The translations under genes were made by a program, and so were the position numbers. Shown piece after piece: positions 24,582-34,233 of a stretch of DNA of 64,000 nt. How positions within the stretch are numbered: the stretch's first letter is position 1; each line of letters begins with the position of its first letter. Location: assembly GCF_025751515.1 (NCBI RefSeq), contig NZ_JAOWLE010000005.1:186001-250000 (forward strand), written 5' to 3'. The notes beneath the pieces are model-generated. The model had not been told where the DNA came from. It did not search any database and saw nothing but the letters and a program-made list of their open reading frames with translations. This DNA is from Actibacterium sp. XHP0104 (GTDB taxonomy: Bacteria > Pseudomonadota > Alphaproteobacteria > Rhodobacterales > Rhodobacteraceae).

Positions 24582-25988
24582 TTATTGGGCCGCGTCGGAA
24601 ATTATTTCGACGCCCTTCGGCAGGCGGATCAGAAAGTGCGTTCCCGCATCATTGCTGCTGACCAGTTCCAGCCGCCCGCCATGGCCGCGGATCAGTTCGG
24701 CCGAGATCGCCAGCCCCAGCCCGGTGCCGCCCTTGCGGATGCCGCCCTGGAAGGGCTGGAACAGGTGCTCGCGCGCCTTGGGCGGCAGGCCGGGGCCGGT
24801 ATCGGTGATGTTGATCTGCCATTCATGATCGGTTTCGTCGGCGCGAATGCCGATCTCTCCGGTCTTGCCGCTGGCGACGATGGCCTGGCGCGCGTTGCGG
24901 ATCAGGTTGGACAGCACGCGGAACAGCTGTTCGCCATCGGCGCGCAGCACCAGCCCGGCGGGCACGTCCTCGGCAAAGCTGATGTCGTGCTCGCCCGCGG
25001 CTAGGCGTTCGCTATCGACCACGTCATTGATGATGGCGGCCAGCGGCACCCGGTCGAGGCGCGGGGCGGGTTCCTCGGCCTTGCCAAAGGCCAGCGTGGT
25101 TTCGCACAGGTTCACCGCCCGGCTGATCGAGCCTACCAGTTTCGGCGCGGCGCGCTTGACGGCGGGGTCTTCGCTGCCCTCCATCCGGTCGGCGAACAGC
25201 TGGGCCGTAGTCAGGATGTTGCGCAGATCGTGGCTGATCTTGGCGACGGCACCGCCCAGCTGCGCTAGGCGCTGTTTTTGCTTCAACGCGCCGGTCAGCT
25301 GGGTTTCCATGGTTTGCAGGGCGGCCTCGGCCTCGCGCAGTTCGACCACCCGCGACGAAGGCGTGATGATGCGCCGGGCATCCTCGGGGGCGTCGGCATA
25401 GGCTTGCATCGCCTGCACCACATTGCGGATCGGAACCACCAAGATGCGCCGCACCGCCAGGAACAGCAGAAAGGCCGTGATCACCGAGATCACCGCCGAC
25501 AGGGCCAGGATGCGCAGGCCATAGTCGATCATCGCCATGCGCAGCGGCGCGGTGGACATGGTGACCTCGATCAGCAGACCGGCCTGCTGCACCGGCTCGC
25601 CGATCACGCGGATCACCCGATCCTGGGTATCGACCAGCCGCACCAGCGCATCGCGCATCAGCACCCAGGCCGATGGATCGCGCAGGTCATAGCTGGTGGC
25701 GATCGGGCCGGGGATGGGCGAGGACAGCACCAATTGCCGCGACTGGTCGCGGCGCAGCACCACGTTATAGACCCCGGCATTGGTCAGCAGCTCGGCCTCA
25801 AGGTCGTCGTCGATCATGTCTTCGGTGGCCAGTGTCGCCAGTGATGCGATCTGCGCGCGTTCGAGATGCGACAGCAGGTAATCTTCGCGGAACCGGGCGA
25901 TCGAGGGCACAAAGATCAGCACTTCGGCCAGCATGACGAAGGCAACCGTCAGCAGCAGGAAGCGACCTGATAATGTGTTCAGAGCCAT
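24582..25988 (-). CDS. Membrane sensor histidine kinase
   Basis: A 468-residue kinase. One helix near residues 9-30, a periplasmic sensor domain, a second helix near 160-180, then a HAMP linker. The phosphoacceptor histidine lies in KISHDLRNILTTAQL (about residue 253), and the ATPase domain has the N box (NLIRNARQAI), the G1 box (DTGPGLP) and the G2 box (GGTGLGLAI). No response regulator gene is adjacent, so it is an orphan kinase here. It starts at the ATG at 25988. Confidence 0.92.
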   Translation of the reverse strand: MALNTLSGRFLLLTVAFVMLAEVLIFVPSIARFREDYLLSHLERAQIASLATLATEDMIDDDLEAELLTNAGVYNVVLRRDQSRQLVLSSPIPGPIATSYDLRDPSAWVLMRDALVRLVDTQDRVIRVIGEPVQQAGLLIEVTMSTAPLRMAMIDYGLRILALSAVISVITAFLLFLAVRRILVVPIRNVVQAMQAYADAPEDARRIITPSSRVVELREAEAALQTMETQLTGALKQKQRLAQLGGAVAKISHDLRNILTTAQLFADRMEGSEDPAVKRAAPKLVGSISRAVNLCETTLAFGKAEEPAPRLDRVPLAAIINDVVDSERLAAGEHDISFAEDVPAGLVLRADGEQLFRVLSNLIRNARQAIVASGKTGEIGIRADETDHEWQINITDTGPGLPPKAREHLFQPFQGGIRKGGTGLGLAISAELIRGHGGRLELVSSNDAGTHFLIRLPKGVEIISDAAQ

Positions 25989-26006
25989 CGTTTCACCCGT
26001 GGGTCG

Positions 26007-27422
26007 TCAGGGCAGAACCGCCTGCACCGCGCGCACAACCCGCTTTAGCATAGGATTATCAAATAGTTTCGGAGAGAAATAGGCACCCGCTGCGCGCTTG
26101 TTAACCTCTGCGATCGTCGGATAGGGCGCGACCATGGCGGCGATGGCCCCCATTTTCATGCGATTTGCCACGGCCAAGGCCCAGACGCCGATCAACTCAC
26201 CCGCCCCCGCACCGGCGATCGACACGCCGACGGGGCGGCCCTTGACCACCATCACCTTGATCAGCCCGTCGGTCTTGCCGCCCGCGATCGCGCGGTCGTT
26301 GCCCGCGAAATCGAACCGCGCGACGGTCAGCGCATCGCCATGGGCGGCGCGGGCCTCGGCCTCGGTCAGGCCGATCTGCGCCAGTTCGGGGTCGGTATAG
26401 GTGACGCGCGGAATGTGATCGGCGCGCGCCTTGGCGGGCAGGCCCAGCAGGATGGGCCGGATCACCAGCCCGGCGTGATAGCCCGCCACATGGGTGAACT
26501 GCATTCCGCCCGCCACATCACCGATGGCATAGATGCGCCGGTTGGCGGTGCGCAACCCGGCATCGACCTCGACGCCCGCGCGGGTGGTTTTCACACCTGC
26601 CGCCGCAAGGTTCAGCCGGTCGATATTGGGTTTGCGCCCGACCGCGACCAGCATATGGGTGCCGCCAATGCGCTGCCCGTCCGAGGTTTCGACACTAATC
26701 GCCCCGGCCTGACCGGTGATCTGCGCGGCCTGCGCGCCCTCGATGATCTGCACGCCCTCGGCCCGCAGACGGGTCAGCACGATTTCGGCCATTTCCGGGT
26801 CATCGCGGTTCAGCGCCCGGTCGCCCTCGATCACCGTGACCTTGCAGCCCAGCCGCACATGGGCCTGGGCCATTTCCATGCCGATGGGGCCGCCACCGAT
26901 GATGATCAGGTGATCGGGCCTCTCGCGCAGATCGAACAGGGTTTCATTGGTCAGATAGGGCACATCCGCCAAGCCGGGAATCGGCGGCACGAAAGGCGAT
27001 GACCCGGTTGCGATGACGAACCGCCGCGCCTCGATCACATGATCACCGGCCTGCAATTGGGTTTCCGAGATGAACGCCCCGAATTCACGGATGACCTGCA
27101 CGCCCAGGCCCTCGAACCTTTCCTGGCTGTCATGCGGTTCTATCGTGGCGATCACCTGCGCGACATGATCCTTGGCGGCGGCATAGTCGATCTGCGGTTC
27201 GGCCCCGGTCACGCCAAAAGCGTCGCCCCGCATCGCCTGCGCCCGCGCTCCGGCGGCGATCAGCGCCTTGGAGGGCACACAGCCATAGTTCAGGCAATCG
27301 CCGCCCATCTTGTGGCCCTCGACCAGCACCACGCGCGCGCCCATCTGCACCGCGCCCGCCGCCAGCGACAACCCGCCGGAACCGGCGCCGATCACGCAAA
27401 GGTCGGTTTCGATCCGGTTCAT
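26007..27422 (-). CDS. FAD-dependent pyridine nucleotide-disulfide oxidoreductase
   Basis: A 471-residue flavoprotein of the lipoamide dehydrogenase/mercuric reductase family. It has the FAD loop DLCVIGAGSGGLSLAAGA, the redox-active pair in GGDCLNYGCVPSKALI (C-x4-C), the NAD(P) loop IIIGGGPIGMEMAQ and the second FAD motif IYAIGDVAGG. It lacks a mercuric N-terminal CxxC domain. No 2-oxoacid dehydrogenase genes are near. The ATG at 27422 overlaps the stop of the TVP38 gene; this pairing with a TVP38 protein is common in Proteobacteria, though its role is unclear. Confidence 0.88.
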   Translation of the reverse strand: MNRIETDLCVIGAGSGGLSLAAGAVQMGARVVLVEGHKMGGDCLNYGCVPSKALIAAGARAQAMRGDAFGVTGAEPQIDYAAAKDHVAQVIATIEPHDSQERFEGLGVQVIREFGAFISETQLQAGDHVIEARRFVIATGSSPFVPPIPGLADVPYLTNETLFDLRERPDHLIIIGGGPIGMEMAQAHVRLGCKVTVIEGDRALNRDDPEMAEIVLTRLRAEGVQIIEGAQAAQITGQAGAISVETSDGQRIGGTHMLVAVGRKPNIDRLNLAAAGVKTTRAGVEVDAGLRTANRRIYAIGDVAGGMQFTHVAGYHAGLVIRPILLGLPAKARADHIPRVTYTDPELAQIGLTEAEARAAHGDALTVARFDFAGNDRAIAGGKTDGLIKVMVVKGRPVGVSIAGAGAGELIGVWALAVANRMKMGAIAAMVAPYPTIAEVNKRAAGAYFSPKLFDNPMLKRVVRAVQAVLP

Positions 27423-28147
27423 GATTTGCCTCCGCGAATGGCCTTGATGACGATGGGCAGCGCCGCCAGCGCGCAAAGGCCCAGGATCGGCCCCAGAATA
27501 TGGGGTTCAAATATGATGCCCAGGTTCGGGGTTTCGCCGCGAGCGAAAACCTCGCCCAGCCCTGCGCCGACCCAAGTGTAGACCACGCCGCCCGGAATGA
27601 TGCCCAGGAACGTGGTGACGATGAACCGCAGCGGCGACACGCCGACCAGCGCCGGCAGGATGTTGGCGACAAAGAACGGCACCGCCGGCACAAGGCGGAT
27701 CAGGAACAGCATCGACAGCTCGTTCTCGCGGATGGCCTCGCGAATCTGGTGAATGCGGCCCTGGCTGGCATCCATCCTGGCGACCAGCCGTTCGCCCAAG
27801 CCCCAGCGCACCGCCAGAAAAATCAGCGTCGCGCCGATGGTCGCGGCGGTGATGTTGAACAAAGCGCCCGGAAAGACGCCGAACAGGAAACCGCCCGTCA
27901 GCGTGGCGATGGTGGCTCCGGGCAGCGAAAAAGCCACGATCACCACATAGATCGCCACAAAGCCCAGCACCGCCAGCAGGTAATGCTGATCGCGCAGCGC
28001 GATCAGGGCCTCGCGATTCTCGGCCAGGGCGTCGAACGACAGATGCTCGCGCAGGGTAAACGCCCCCACCAGCGCAACAGCGGCGATGATGATCAGGGGC
28101 AGTCGCCGGGCCAGGGCTGATTTTGGGGCGGTTCGCTCGGGTGTCAT
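27419..28147 (-). CDS. TVP38/TMEM64 (DedA-like) membrane protein
   Basis: A 242-residue protein with about six hydrophobic segments and the SNARE-associated domain core (FLFGVFPGALFNITAATIGA, then FLIRLVPAVPFFVANILPAL). Members are thought to act in lipid scrambling or membrane homeostasis. It is translationally coupled to the following flavoprotein gene. Confidence 0.88.
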   Translation of the reverse strand: MTPERTAPKSALARRLPLIIIAAVALVGAFTLREHLSFDALAENREALIALRDQHYLLAVLGFVAIYVVIVAFSLPGATIATLTGGFLFGVFPGALFNITAATIGATLIFLAVRWGLGERLVARMDASQGRIHQIREAIRENELSMLFLIRLVPAVPFFVANILPALVGVSPLRFIVTTFLGIIPGGVVYTWVGAGLGEVFARGETPNLGIIFEPHILGPILGLCALAALPIVIKAIRGGKS

Positions 28148-28338
28148 CGGGCATCCTGTTCTTGGTTGCCTTCAACATGCTGTGCAGCGATGAAATGCGA
28201 CAGCCCCCTCACGCGCGGTTGATGTGTGGTGAAGCATTTCGGCCCGAAACAGGGGGTATTGCGGGGGGTTCGTAACATTTGCCCCGGCGAAAGACGCCCA
28301 TTCGCCGAAAATGTTGCAGAAAACCGGGGGGAGGCGAA

Positions 28339-28367
28339 TTGACAGCCGCCCACCAACCCCCTAAAGG
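28339..28367 (+). promoter_or_regulatory. Sigma70-like promoter for rpmH-rnpA-yidD
   Basis: A perfect TTGACA at 28339-28344, a 17-base spacer, and TAAAGG at 28362-28367, about 70 bases before rpmH. The preceding 190 bases back to the TVP38 start hold no gene. Confidence 0.65.
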
Positions 28368-28436
28368 ACGGGCTTCGAACACCAACGGCCTTCGAATCCA
28401 TTCCGGGTTTGGGCCTGACTTGACGGAGCCTACGCG

Positions 28437-28571
28437 ATGAAACGCACCTATCAACCGAGCAACCTTGTTCGCAAGCGCCGCCACGGCTTCCGCGCGCGCA
28501 TGGCCACCAAGGCCGGCCGCAAGATCCTGAACGCACGTCGCGCACGGGGCCGGAAGTCGCTCAGCGCATAA
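28437..28571 (+). CDS. rpmH: 50S ribosomal protein bL34
   Basis: A 44-residue, very basic protein: [20 protein letters not shown] then [20 protein letters not shown]. This is the standard bL34 sequence and length. It heads the conserved rpmH-rnpA-yidD order and follows a good promoter. Confidence 0.97.
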
Positions 28572-28600
28572 TCCTTGCCGCAAGGCAAAAGGACAAAGAC

Positions 28601-29020
28601 ATGACACCGCCGGAGGCAAATGTGGCCAACCCGAACCCGGGCGCCGCTGAAACGCCCCCGGCGGTTTCGTCATGTCTGCAGGTTCTCACCCAACGATCCG
28701 ATTTTCTAAACGCCGCCCGCGCCCGCCGTCAGGCGGTGAAGGGGTTCGTGTTGCAGGCCCGCAAACGGGCCGAGGGTGAGGCTGGGACCGGCATCCGCGT
28801 CGGGTTCACCTGTTCCAAGAAAGTCGGCAATGCCGTGGCCCGCAACCGGGCCAAGCGCCGCCTGCGGGCGCTGGCGCGCGAGGTTCTGGTGCATGAGGGC
28901 AAGCCCGGTTGGGATTATGTGCTGATCGGTCGCGCCGGGGCGACGGCGGAACGGTCTTATATGGATCTGCAAAGCGATCTGCGCTTTGCCCTGAAAAAGA
29001 TCCACGGAGCCGGCCAATGA
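28601..29020 (+). CDS. rnpA: Ribonuclease P protein component
   Basis: A 139-residue basic protein that binds the catalytic RNase P RNA for tRNA 5' maturation. The family core is [20 protein letters not shown] (about residues 67-86), the RNA-binding RNR motif. The first 25 residues are a non-conserved extension; the ATG at 28601 has AAGGAC upstream. It overlaps yidD by ATGA. Confidence 0.95.
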   Translation: MTPPEANVANPNPGAAETPPAVSSCLQVLTQRSDFLNAARARRQAVKGFVLQARKRAEGEAGTGIRVGFTCSKKVGNAVARNRAKRRLRALAREVLVHEGKPGWDYVLIGRAGATAERSYMDLQSDLRFALKKIHGAGQ

Positions 29021-29253
29021 CCCCGCTTGCCCATATCGCCGCCCTGCCCGTTCGGGCCTATCGCCTGATATTTTCGCCCTGGGTCGGCCATGGCTGCCGA
29101 TATCAGCCCACGTGCAGCGCCTATGCGCTGGAGGCGCTGGAAAAACACGGCGCGATCAAGGGCAGCTGGCTGGCCCTGCGCCGCATCGGCCGCTGTCACC
29201 CCTTGGGCAGTTCCGGCTATGACCCGGTGCCCGACCGCAAGCCGCGCGACTGA
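29017..29253 (+). CDS. yidD: Membrane protein insertion efficiency factor YidD
   Basis: A 78-residue protein with the YidD signature: [20 protein letters not shown], then [14 protein letters not shown] and [13 protein letters not shown]. It associates with the inner membrane and helps YidC-dependent insertion. The ATG overlaps the rnpA stop. yidC itself is 3 kb downstream here rather than adjacent. Confidence 0.95.
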   Translation: MTPLAHIAALPVRAYRLIFSPWVGHGCRYQPTCSAYALEALEKHGAIKGSWLALRRIGRCHPLGSSGYDPVPDRKPRD

Positions 29254-29256
29254 TCC

Positions 29257-29742
29257 TTAGAAAATTCCCATCGCCACGCCCGCCCCGATCGCCTGGCCCA
29301 GCGCCCGGCAGTCATCCAGCGTATCATCGGGGATGGCTTTGGGCGCCAGGATAGCCTCGGGCGTTTGGGCATGGGTGCAGACGATCATCGCCGGCTGCAC
29401 TTCGCGCAGGCGCCAGCCGGTGGCGATGCGCGCCAGTTGCCGCGCCGCGCCCTGCCCGTCGGTGCCGGCACAGATCATCTGGGCATAGGGGCGCCCCTCG
29501 ATCCGACCCAGAACCGGGTAAAAGCAACGGTCAAAGAATTCCTTCATCGCGCCCGACAGCGTGGCCAGGTTCTCGGGGGCGACAAATATATAGCCATCGG
29601 CGCGCAGCAGGTCGTCGGGCGTGGCCTGATCGGCGGCCAGCAAAACGGTTTCCACCTCACCCCGCGCGCCCTCGGCCGCGGCCTGCGCCATCTGTGCGCT
29701 GCCCCCGGTGCGCGAATGGTAAACGATCAGCAACTGCGCCAT
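29257..29742 (-). CDS. Flavodoxin-fold / NAD(P)H-dependent oxidoreductase
   Basis: A 161-residue protein with an FMN phosphate loop ([18 protein letters not shown]) and a flavin-contact segment [20 protein letters not shown]. It resembles small NADPH-dependent FMN reductases or flavodoxins. It sits on the opposite strand between yidD and ttcA, only 3 bases from the yidD stop, with no clear functional link. Confidence 0.8.
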   Translation of the reverse strand: MAQLLIVYHSRTGGSAQMAQAAAEGARGEVETVLLAADQATPDDLLRADGYIFVAPENLATLSGAMKEFFDRCFYPVLGRIEGRPYAQMICAGTDGQGAARQLARIATGWRLREVQPAMIVCTHAQTPEAILAPKAIPDDTLDDCRALGQAIGAGVAMGIF

Positions 29743-29835
29743 CCCGGCCCTCCTGCCGCGACGCTAGCGGGTTTTCCGGCGCGCGCCAACGCCCATGCCC
29801 TTGCCCGACTCGGGCAAGCCCAGTACACGCGCGCC

Positions 29836-30705
29836 ATGTTAGATGATCTTGACGATATCCATCCGCTGTTCCACGGCGCGCCCTCGACCACCGAGTTCAA
29901 AAAGCTGCGCAAGCGCATCGTGCGCTATACCCGCGAGGCGATCGAACAATACGGCATGATCGAGCGCGGCGCGCGCTGGCTGGTCTGCCTGTCGGGCGGA
30001 AAGGACAGCTATACCCTGCTGGCCGCCTTGTATGAGCTGAAATGGCGCGGGCTGCTGCCGGTCGATCTCTTGGCCTGCAACCTCGATCAGGGGCAGCCGG
30101 GGTTTCCGGCGACGGTTCTGCCCGAGTTCCTTGAAAAGATGGGCGTGCCGCACCGGATCGAATATCAGGACACCTATTCGCTGGTGATGGACAAAGTGCC
30201 CCAGGGCCGCACCTTCTGCGCGCTGTGCTCGCGCCTGCGCCGCGGCAATCTTTATCGCATCGCGCGCGAAGAGGGCTGTTCGGCGGTGGTTCTGGGCCAT
30301 CACCGCGATGACATTCTTGAAACCTTTTTCATGAACCTCTTCCACGGCGGGCGTCTGGCCACGATGCCGCCCAAGCTGGTCAACGAAGAGGGTGATCTCT
30401 TTGTCTATCGCCCCCTTGCCCATGTGGCCGAGGAAGACTGCGAGAAATTCGCCCGCGCGATGAACTATCCGATCATCCCCTGCGACCTGTGCGGCAGCCA
30501 GGACGGGCTGCAACGCCAGCAGGTGAAACAGATCCTGGACCAGTGGGAAAAGAACAGCCCCGGCCGCCGCCAGGTGATGTTCAGGTCGCTGATGAACATT
30601 CGACCCAGCCATATGCTTGACCCAAAACTGTTTGACTTTCAGGGGCTTGAGCGTAGTTCGGTCGAATTTGAGGAAAATCCGCAAGACATTCCCCTGCTGC
30701 GTTAA
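29836..30705 (+). CDS. ttcA: tRNA 2-thiocytidine synthetase TtcA
   Basis: A 289-residue ATP-PPi synthase that thiolates C32 of some tRNAs. It has the PP-loop [12 protein letters not shown] near residue 52 and the CxxC pair of the iron-sulfur site in [11 protein letters not shown], with a further [16 protein letters not shown] at about 217. Length matches the family. It stands alone, followed by the EAL gene. Confidence 0.95.
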   Translation: MLDDLDDIHPLFHGAPSTTEFKKLRKRIVRYTREAIEQYGMIERGARWLVCLSGGKDSYTLLAALYELKWRGLLPVDLLACNLDQGQPGFPATVLPEFLEKMGVPHRIEYQDTYSLVMDKVPQGRTFCALCSRLRRGNLYRIAREEGCSAVVLGHHRDDILETFFMNLFHGGRLATMPPKLVNEEGDLFVYRPLAHVAEEDCEKFARAMNYPIIPCDLCGSQDGLQRQQVKQILDQWEKNSPGRRQVMFRSLMNIRPSHMLDPKLFDFQGLERSSVEFEENPQDIPLLR

Positions 30706-30772
30706 CCGGCCCGTTTACCCCTTGCCATAGGCTTGCCCCGCTGGCCCATCGGGCCCAACCGGGAGAGGTGAA

Positions 30773-32296
30773 ATGCGCATGGCGGTTCGGTGGCGGGATG
30801 CAAGGGCGTTGATGGCTCATCTGATGGCGCGGCCTCAGGCGCTGGCCTTTGTGCCCGCGGCCTCGTTGGCGGCCTATTGGATGGGGGGCGAGGCGGCGCT
30901 GATCCTGACGACGCTGGCGTTGCCGCTGCTGTTGTCGCTGTCCGGCCCCGCGGCGCCCCGCGCGGCCGAGGCGGGCACCGGCCTGACCGACCGCGCCACG
31001 CTGACCGCCGCGCTTGACGCCTGGCTGCTGGATCAGCACGGCACCGACAAACACCCCGCCGCGATGGCGATCGCCCCTGACGGCCTGGGCGAATTGCGCG
31101 CCCGGCTGGGGAACCGCGCCGTCGGCACCGCCTCGGACCGCGTGGTCGATCGTATCCGTGCCACGCTGCGCGGCGACGATCTGGTCGCCCGCGATGCGCG
31201 GGGCCATTTCGTGATCGCGCTGGCCCCGATGCGGCGCGCCGACCTGGAAACGCTGTTGCAGATCTCGGGCCGTATTCTGGATGCGCTGCGCGAACCGGTC
31301 AGCATTGATGGCACCACGATCTACCTGTCGGGCGTCGTCGGATTCTGCCCTGCCGAGCGCAGCCCCGATGCCGGGGGGACGGCGCTGATCTCGGCCGCCG
31401 AAACCGCCATGGCCGAGGCCCGATCCCATGGCGCGGGCGCGATCCGATCGTTTTCCGCAGAGATGCAGCGCAGCATCATCCGCCGCCACGATCTGCGCGG
31501 AGAACTGGACCGCGCCCTGGCCGAAAGGCAGATCAAACCGTGGTTTCAGCCCCAGCTTTGTACCGATACCGGCCGTGTCTCGGGTTTTGAGGCCCTGGCC
31601 AGATGGGTGCATCCGAAAAAGGGTATCATCCCGCCGGCCGAGTTTCTGACTGCGCTGATCGAGACCGGCCTGTCGGCCCGACTGACCGACAGCATGCTGA
31701 CGCAATCGCTGACCGCGATCCGGTCGTGGGACCGGGCCGGGTTGAACGTGCCCTGCGTGGGTGTGAACTTTTCGGGCGACGAGTTGCGCAACCCCGACCT
31801 GGTCGAAAAAATCCGGTGGGAACTTGATCGGTTCTCGCTTTCGCCCGACCGGCTGACGGTCGAGATCCTGGAAACCGTTGCGGCCGATGCCGATGACGAC
31901 ATGATCGTGCGCAACATCGCCGCGCTGGCCGATCTGGGCTGTGGCATCGATATCGATGACTTTGGCACCGGCAACGCCTCGATCGCCTCGATCCGGCGGT
32001 TCGCGGTGCGCCGGCTAAAGATCGACCGGTCTTTTGTCACCCGCGTCGACCGCGACCCCGACCAGCAGAACATGGTCTCGGCCATCCTGACCATGGCCGA
32101 ACGCCTGGGTCTGGACACGCTGGCCGAGGGCGTGGAAACGCCCGGCGAACACGCCGTTCTGGCACAGCTGGGCTGTGGCCATGTCCAGGGCTATGGCATC
32201 GCCCGGCCAATGCCGTTCGAGGAAACCATCGCCTGGATGAACCGGCACCACGAAAAACTGGACCACGCCGCCCATCTGGGGCAACAGCGAGGATAG
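30773..32296 (+). CDS. Cyclic-di-GMP phosphodiesterase (degenerate GGDEF plus EAL)
   Basis: A 507-residue protein. Two hydrophobic segments near residues 22-60 anchor it in the membrane. The GGDEF domain (about 75-225) has DARGHF where GGDEF is expected, so it should not make c-di-GMP. The EAL domain (about 235-490) keeps EALARW, NFSGDEL, EILE, DIDDFGTG and EGVET, the metal and catalytic residues of active phosphodiesterases. It should hydrolyse c-di-GMP, affecting motility or attachment. Confidence 0.9.
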   Translation: MRMAVRWRDARALMAHLMARPQALAFVPAASLAAYWMGGEAALILTTLALPLLLSLSGPAAPRAAEAGTGLTDRATLTAALDAWLLDQHGTDKHPAAMAIAPDGLGELRARLGNRAVGTASDRVVDRIRATLRGDDLVARDARGHFVIALAPMRRADLETLLQISGRILDALREPVSIDGTTIYLSGVVGFCPAERSPDAGGTALISAAETAMAEARSHGAGAIRSFSAEMQRSIIRRHDLRGELDRALAERQIKPWFQPQLCTDTGRVSGFEALARWVHPKKGIIPPAEFLTALIETGLSARLTDSMLTQSLTAIRSWDRAGLNVPCVGVNFSGDELRNPDLVEKIRWELDRFSLSPDRLTVEILETVAADADDDMIVRNIAALADLGCGIDIDDFGTGNASIASIRRFAVRRLKIDRSFVTRVDRDPDQQNMVSAILTMAERLGLDTLAEGVETPGEHAVLAQLGCGHVQGYGIARPMPFEETIAWMNRHHEKLDHAAHLGQQRG

Positions 32297-32390
32297 AAGT
32301 TTTACAGGAAAAACAGGGAAAATCGCTTGACCTTCCGGGCGGGCTTCTGTTGAACCACCATCACCTTCAAAAGGACGGATGGCGGCCCTC

Positions 32391-34193
32391 ATGGACGATC
32401 AGAACAAGAACCTAATCCTGGCTTCGGTGCTCAGCTTTGTGGTGATCCTCGTATGGTTCATCTTCTTCCCGCCGGAAGAGCAGGCCCCGGCGCCGATCGA
32501 AAACGCTGCCGTCAGCACCGATGGTGTTGCGGCGCTGCCGCCGGCCCTGGCCGCCGCGCCCAGCGCCGTCACCACCCAGGCCCCCGCCCCCGTGGCGGCC
32601 GCGGCCCCGCGCCTGATGATCGACACGACCCGGCTTAAGGGTTCGATCTCGCTGGCGGGCGGCCGGATCGACCAGCTGGTTCTGAAGGATTACCGCGAAA
32701 CGCTGGAGCCGGATTCGGCCAATATCGGCCTGCTGTCCCCCGTGGGCACCGAACATCCCTATTACGCGCTTTACGGCTGGGCGCCGGGCGGCACGCTGGA
32801 CATCGCCGATGTACCCGGCCCGCTGACGGAATGGGTGGTCGAAGGCAACGACAAGCTGACCGAAGCCACCCCTGTTACGCTGAGCTGGGATAACGGCAAG
32901 GGCCTGATCTTCCGCCGCACGATCTCGGTTGATGACGGCTATATGTTCACCATGGCGCAGTCGGTTGAAAACACTGGTGAGACGCCCGTGCGCATGGCGC
33001 CCTATGGCCTGATCGCCCGCCACGGCGAGCCCGACAGCAAGAAATTCTTTATCCTGCACGAGGGCGTCGTGCGTCAGAATGACAACACGCTGGAAGAGAT
33101 TTCCTATAAGGACATGGCCGATCTGGACTATGTCGAACGTGAAGGCGCGCGCGCCGAAGTGGCCGACATCACCGAGAATGGCTGGATCGGCTTTACCGAC
33201 AAGTATTGGATGACCACGCTGGTCACCAAGCCGGGGCAGCCCTTTACCTCGGTCGCGAAATACGTGGCCTCGGCCGAGATCTACCAGGTCGAAGCCCGGA
33301 TGCCCGTCATGGACGTGGCCCCCGGCGCGACCGCCTCGGTCGAGACGCTGCTGTTTGCCGGCGCCAAGGAATGGGAAGAGATCAACGGTTACGAAGAAGA
33401 CCTGGGCATCGTCAATTTCGTCGATTCGATCGACTGGGGCATGTTCTTCTTCCTCACCAAACCGATCTTCAAGGTTCTGCATTTCCTCAATGGCGTGATC
33501 GGCAACATGGGTTGGGCGATCATCGCGCTGACCATCTTCATTAAGGCGATCCTGTTCCCGCTGGCCTACAAATCCTACGTCTCGATGGCCAAGATGAAGG
33601 AACTGCAGCCCGAGATGGAGAAGATCAAAGAGCGCACCGGCGACGACCGCATGAAAATGCAGCAAGAGATGATGGCACTCTACAAGAAGGAAAAGGTGAA
33701 CCCCGCTTCGGGCTGTCTGCCGATCCTGCTGCAGATCCCGATCTTCTTCTCGCTCTACAAGGTGATCTTTGTCACGATCGAACTGTATCAGGCGCCCTGG
33801 CTGGGCTGGATCCGCGACCTGTCGACCCCCGATCCGTCGTCGATCCTGAACCTGTTCGGCCTGCTGCCCTTTACCCCGCCGGCGCCGGAATCGATGCTTG
33901 CGTTCATCTCGCTGGGCATCCTGCCGATCCTGCTGGGTCTGTCGATGTGGTTGCAGCAAAAGCTGAACCCGACACCGACCGACCCCGTGCAAAAGATGAT
34001 CTTTGCCTGGATGCCTTGGGTGTTCATGTTCATGCTGGGCAATTTCGCCTCGGGCCTGGTGCTGTACTGGATCACCAACAACACCATCACCTTCATCCAG
34101 CAGTACACGATCATGCGCAGCCACGGGCACAAGCCAGACCTGCTGGGCAACATGACCGCCGGGCTGCGCAAGCGTAAGGCGGAAAAGAAATGA
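32391..34193 (+). CDS. yidC: Membrane protein insertase YidC
   Basis: A 600-residue insertase (604 from an ATG at 32379) with the N-terminal anchor (LSFVVILVWFIFFPPEE), a large periplasmic domain to about residue 350, and the conserved core helices (WGMFFFLTKPIFKVLHFLNG, SCLPILLQIPIFFSLYKV-like, and WLQQKLNPTPTDPVQK). I prefer MDDQNKN, the conserved start in Rhodobacterales, although the AAGGA site lies 15 bases upstream; the earlier ATG is very close to that site. engB follows after 40 bases. Confidence 0.95.
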   Translation: MDDQNKNLILASVLSFVVILVWFIFFPPEEQAPAPIENAAVSTDGVAALPPALAAAPSAVTTQAPAPVAAAAPRLMIDTTRLKGSISLAGGRIDQLVLKDYRETLEPDSANIGLLSPVGTEHPYYALYGWAPGGTLDIADVPGPLTEWVVEGNDKLTEATPVTLSWDNGKGLIFRRTISVDDGYMFTMAQSVENTGETPVRMAPYGLIARHGEPDSKKFFILHEGVVRQNDNTLEEISYKDMADLDYVEREGARAEVADITENGWIGFTDKYWMTTLVTKPGQPFTSVAKYVASAEIYQVEARMPVMDVAPGATASVETLLFAGAKEWEEINGYEEDLGIVNFVDSIDWGMFFFLTKPIFKVLHFLNGVIGNMGWAIIALTIFIKAILFPLAYKSYVSMAKMKELQPEMEKIKERTGDDRMKMQQEMMALYKKEKVNPASGCLPILLQIPIFFSLYKVIFVTIELYQAPWLGWIRDLSTPDPSSILNLFGLLPFTPPAPESMLAFISLGILPILLGLSMWLQQKLNPTPTDPVQKMIFAWMPWVFMFMLGNFASGLVLYWITNNTITFIQQYTIMRSHGHKPDLLGNMTAGLRKRKAEKK

Positions 34194-34212
34194 TCCTGTT
34201 GCTGGCAGGATC
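34192..34212 (+). other. Hairpin between yidC and engB
   Basis: GATCCTG-TTGCTGG-CAGGATC, a 7-base-pair stem right at the yidC stop with no U-tract. It is followed by a run of nine G (34220-34228) that serves as the ribosome-binding region of engB. Confidence 0.45.
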
Positions 34213-34233
34213 GACGAACGGGGGGGGGCTGTG

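Noticed and set aside
28148-28436. Possible replication origin upstream of rpmH
   Set aside because: rpmH lies near oriC in some bacteria, but no cluster of DnaA boxes is visible and dnaA and dnaN are absent.
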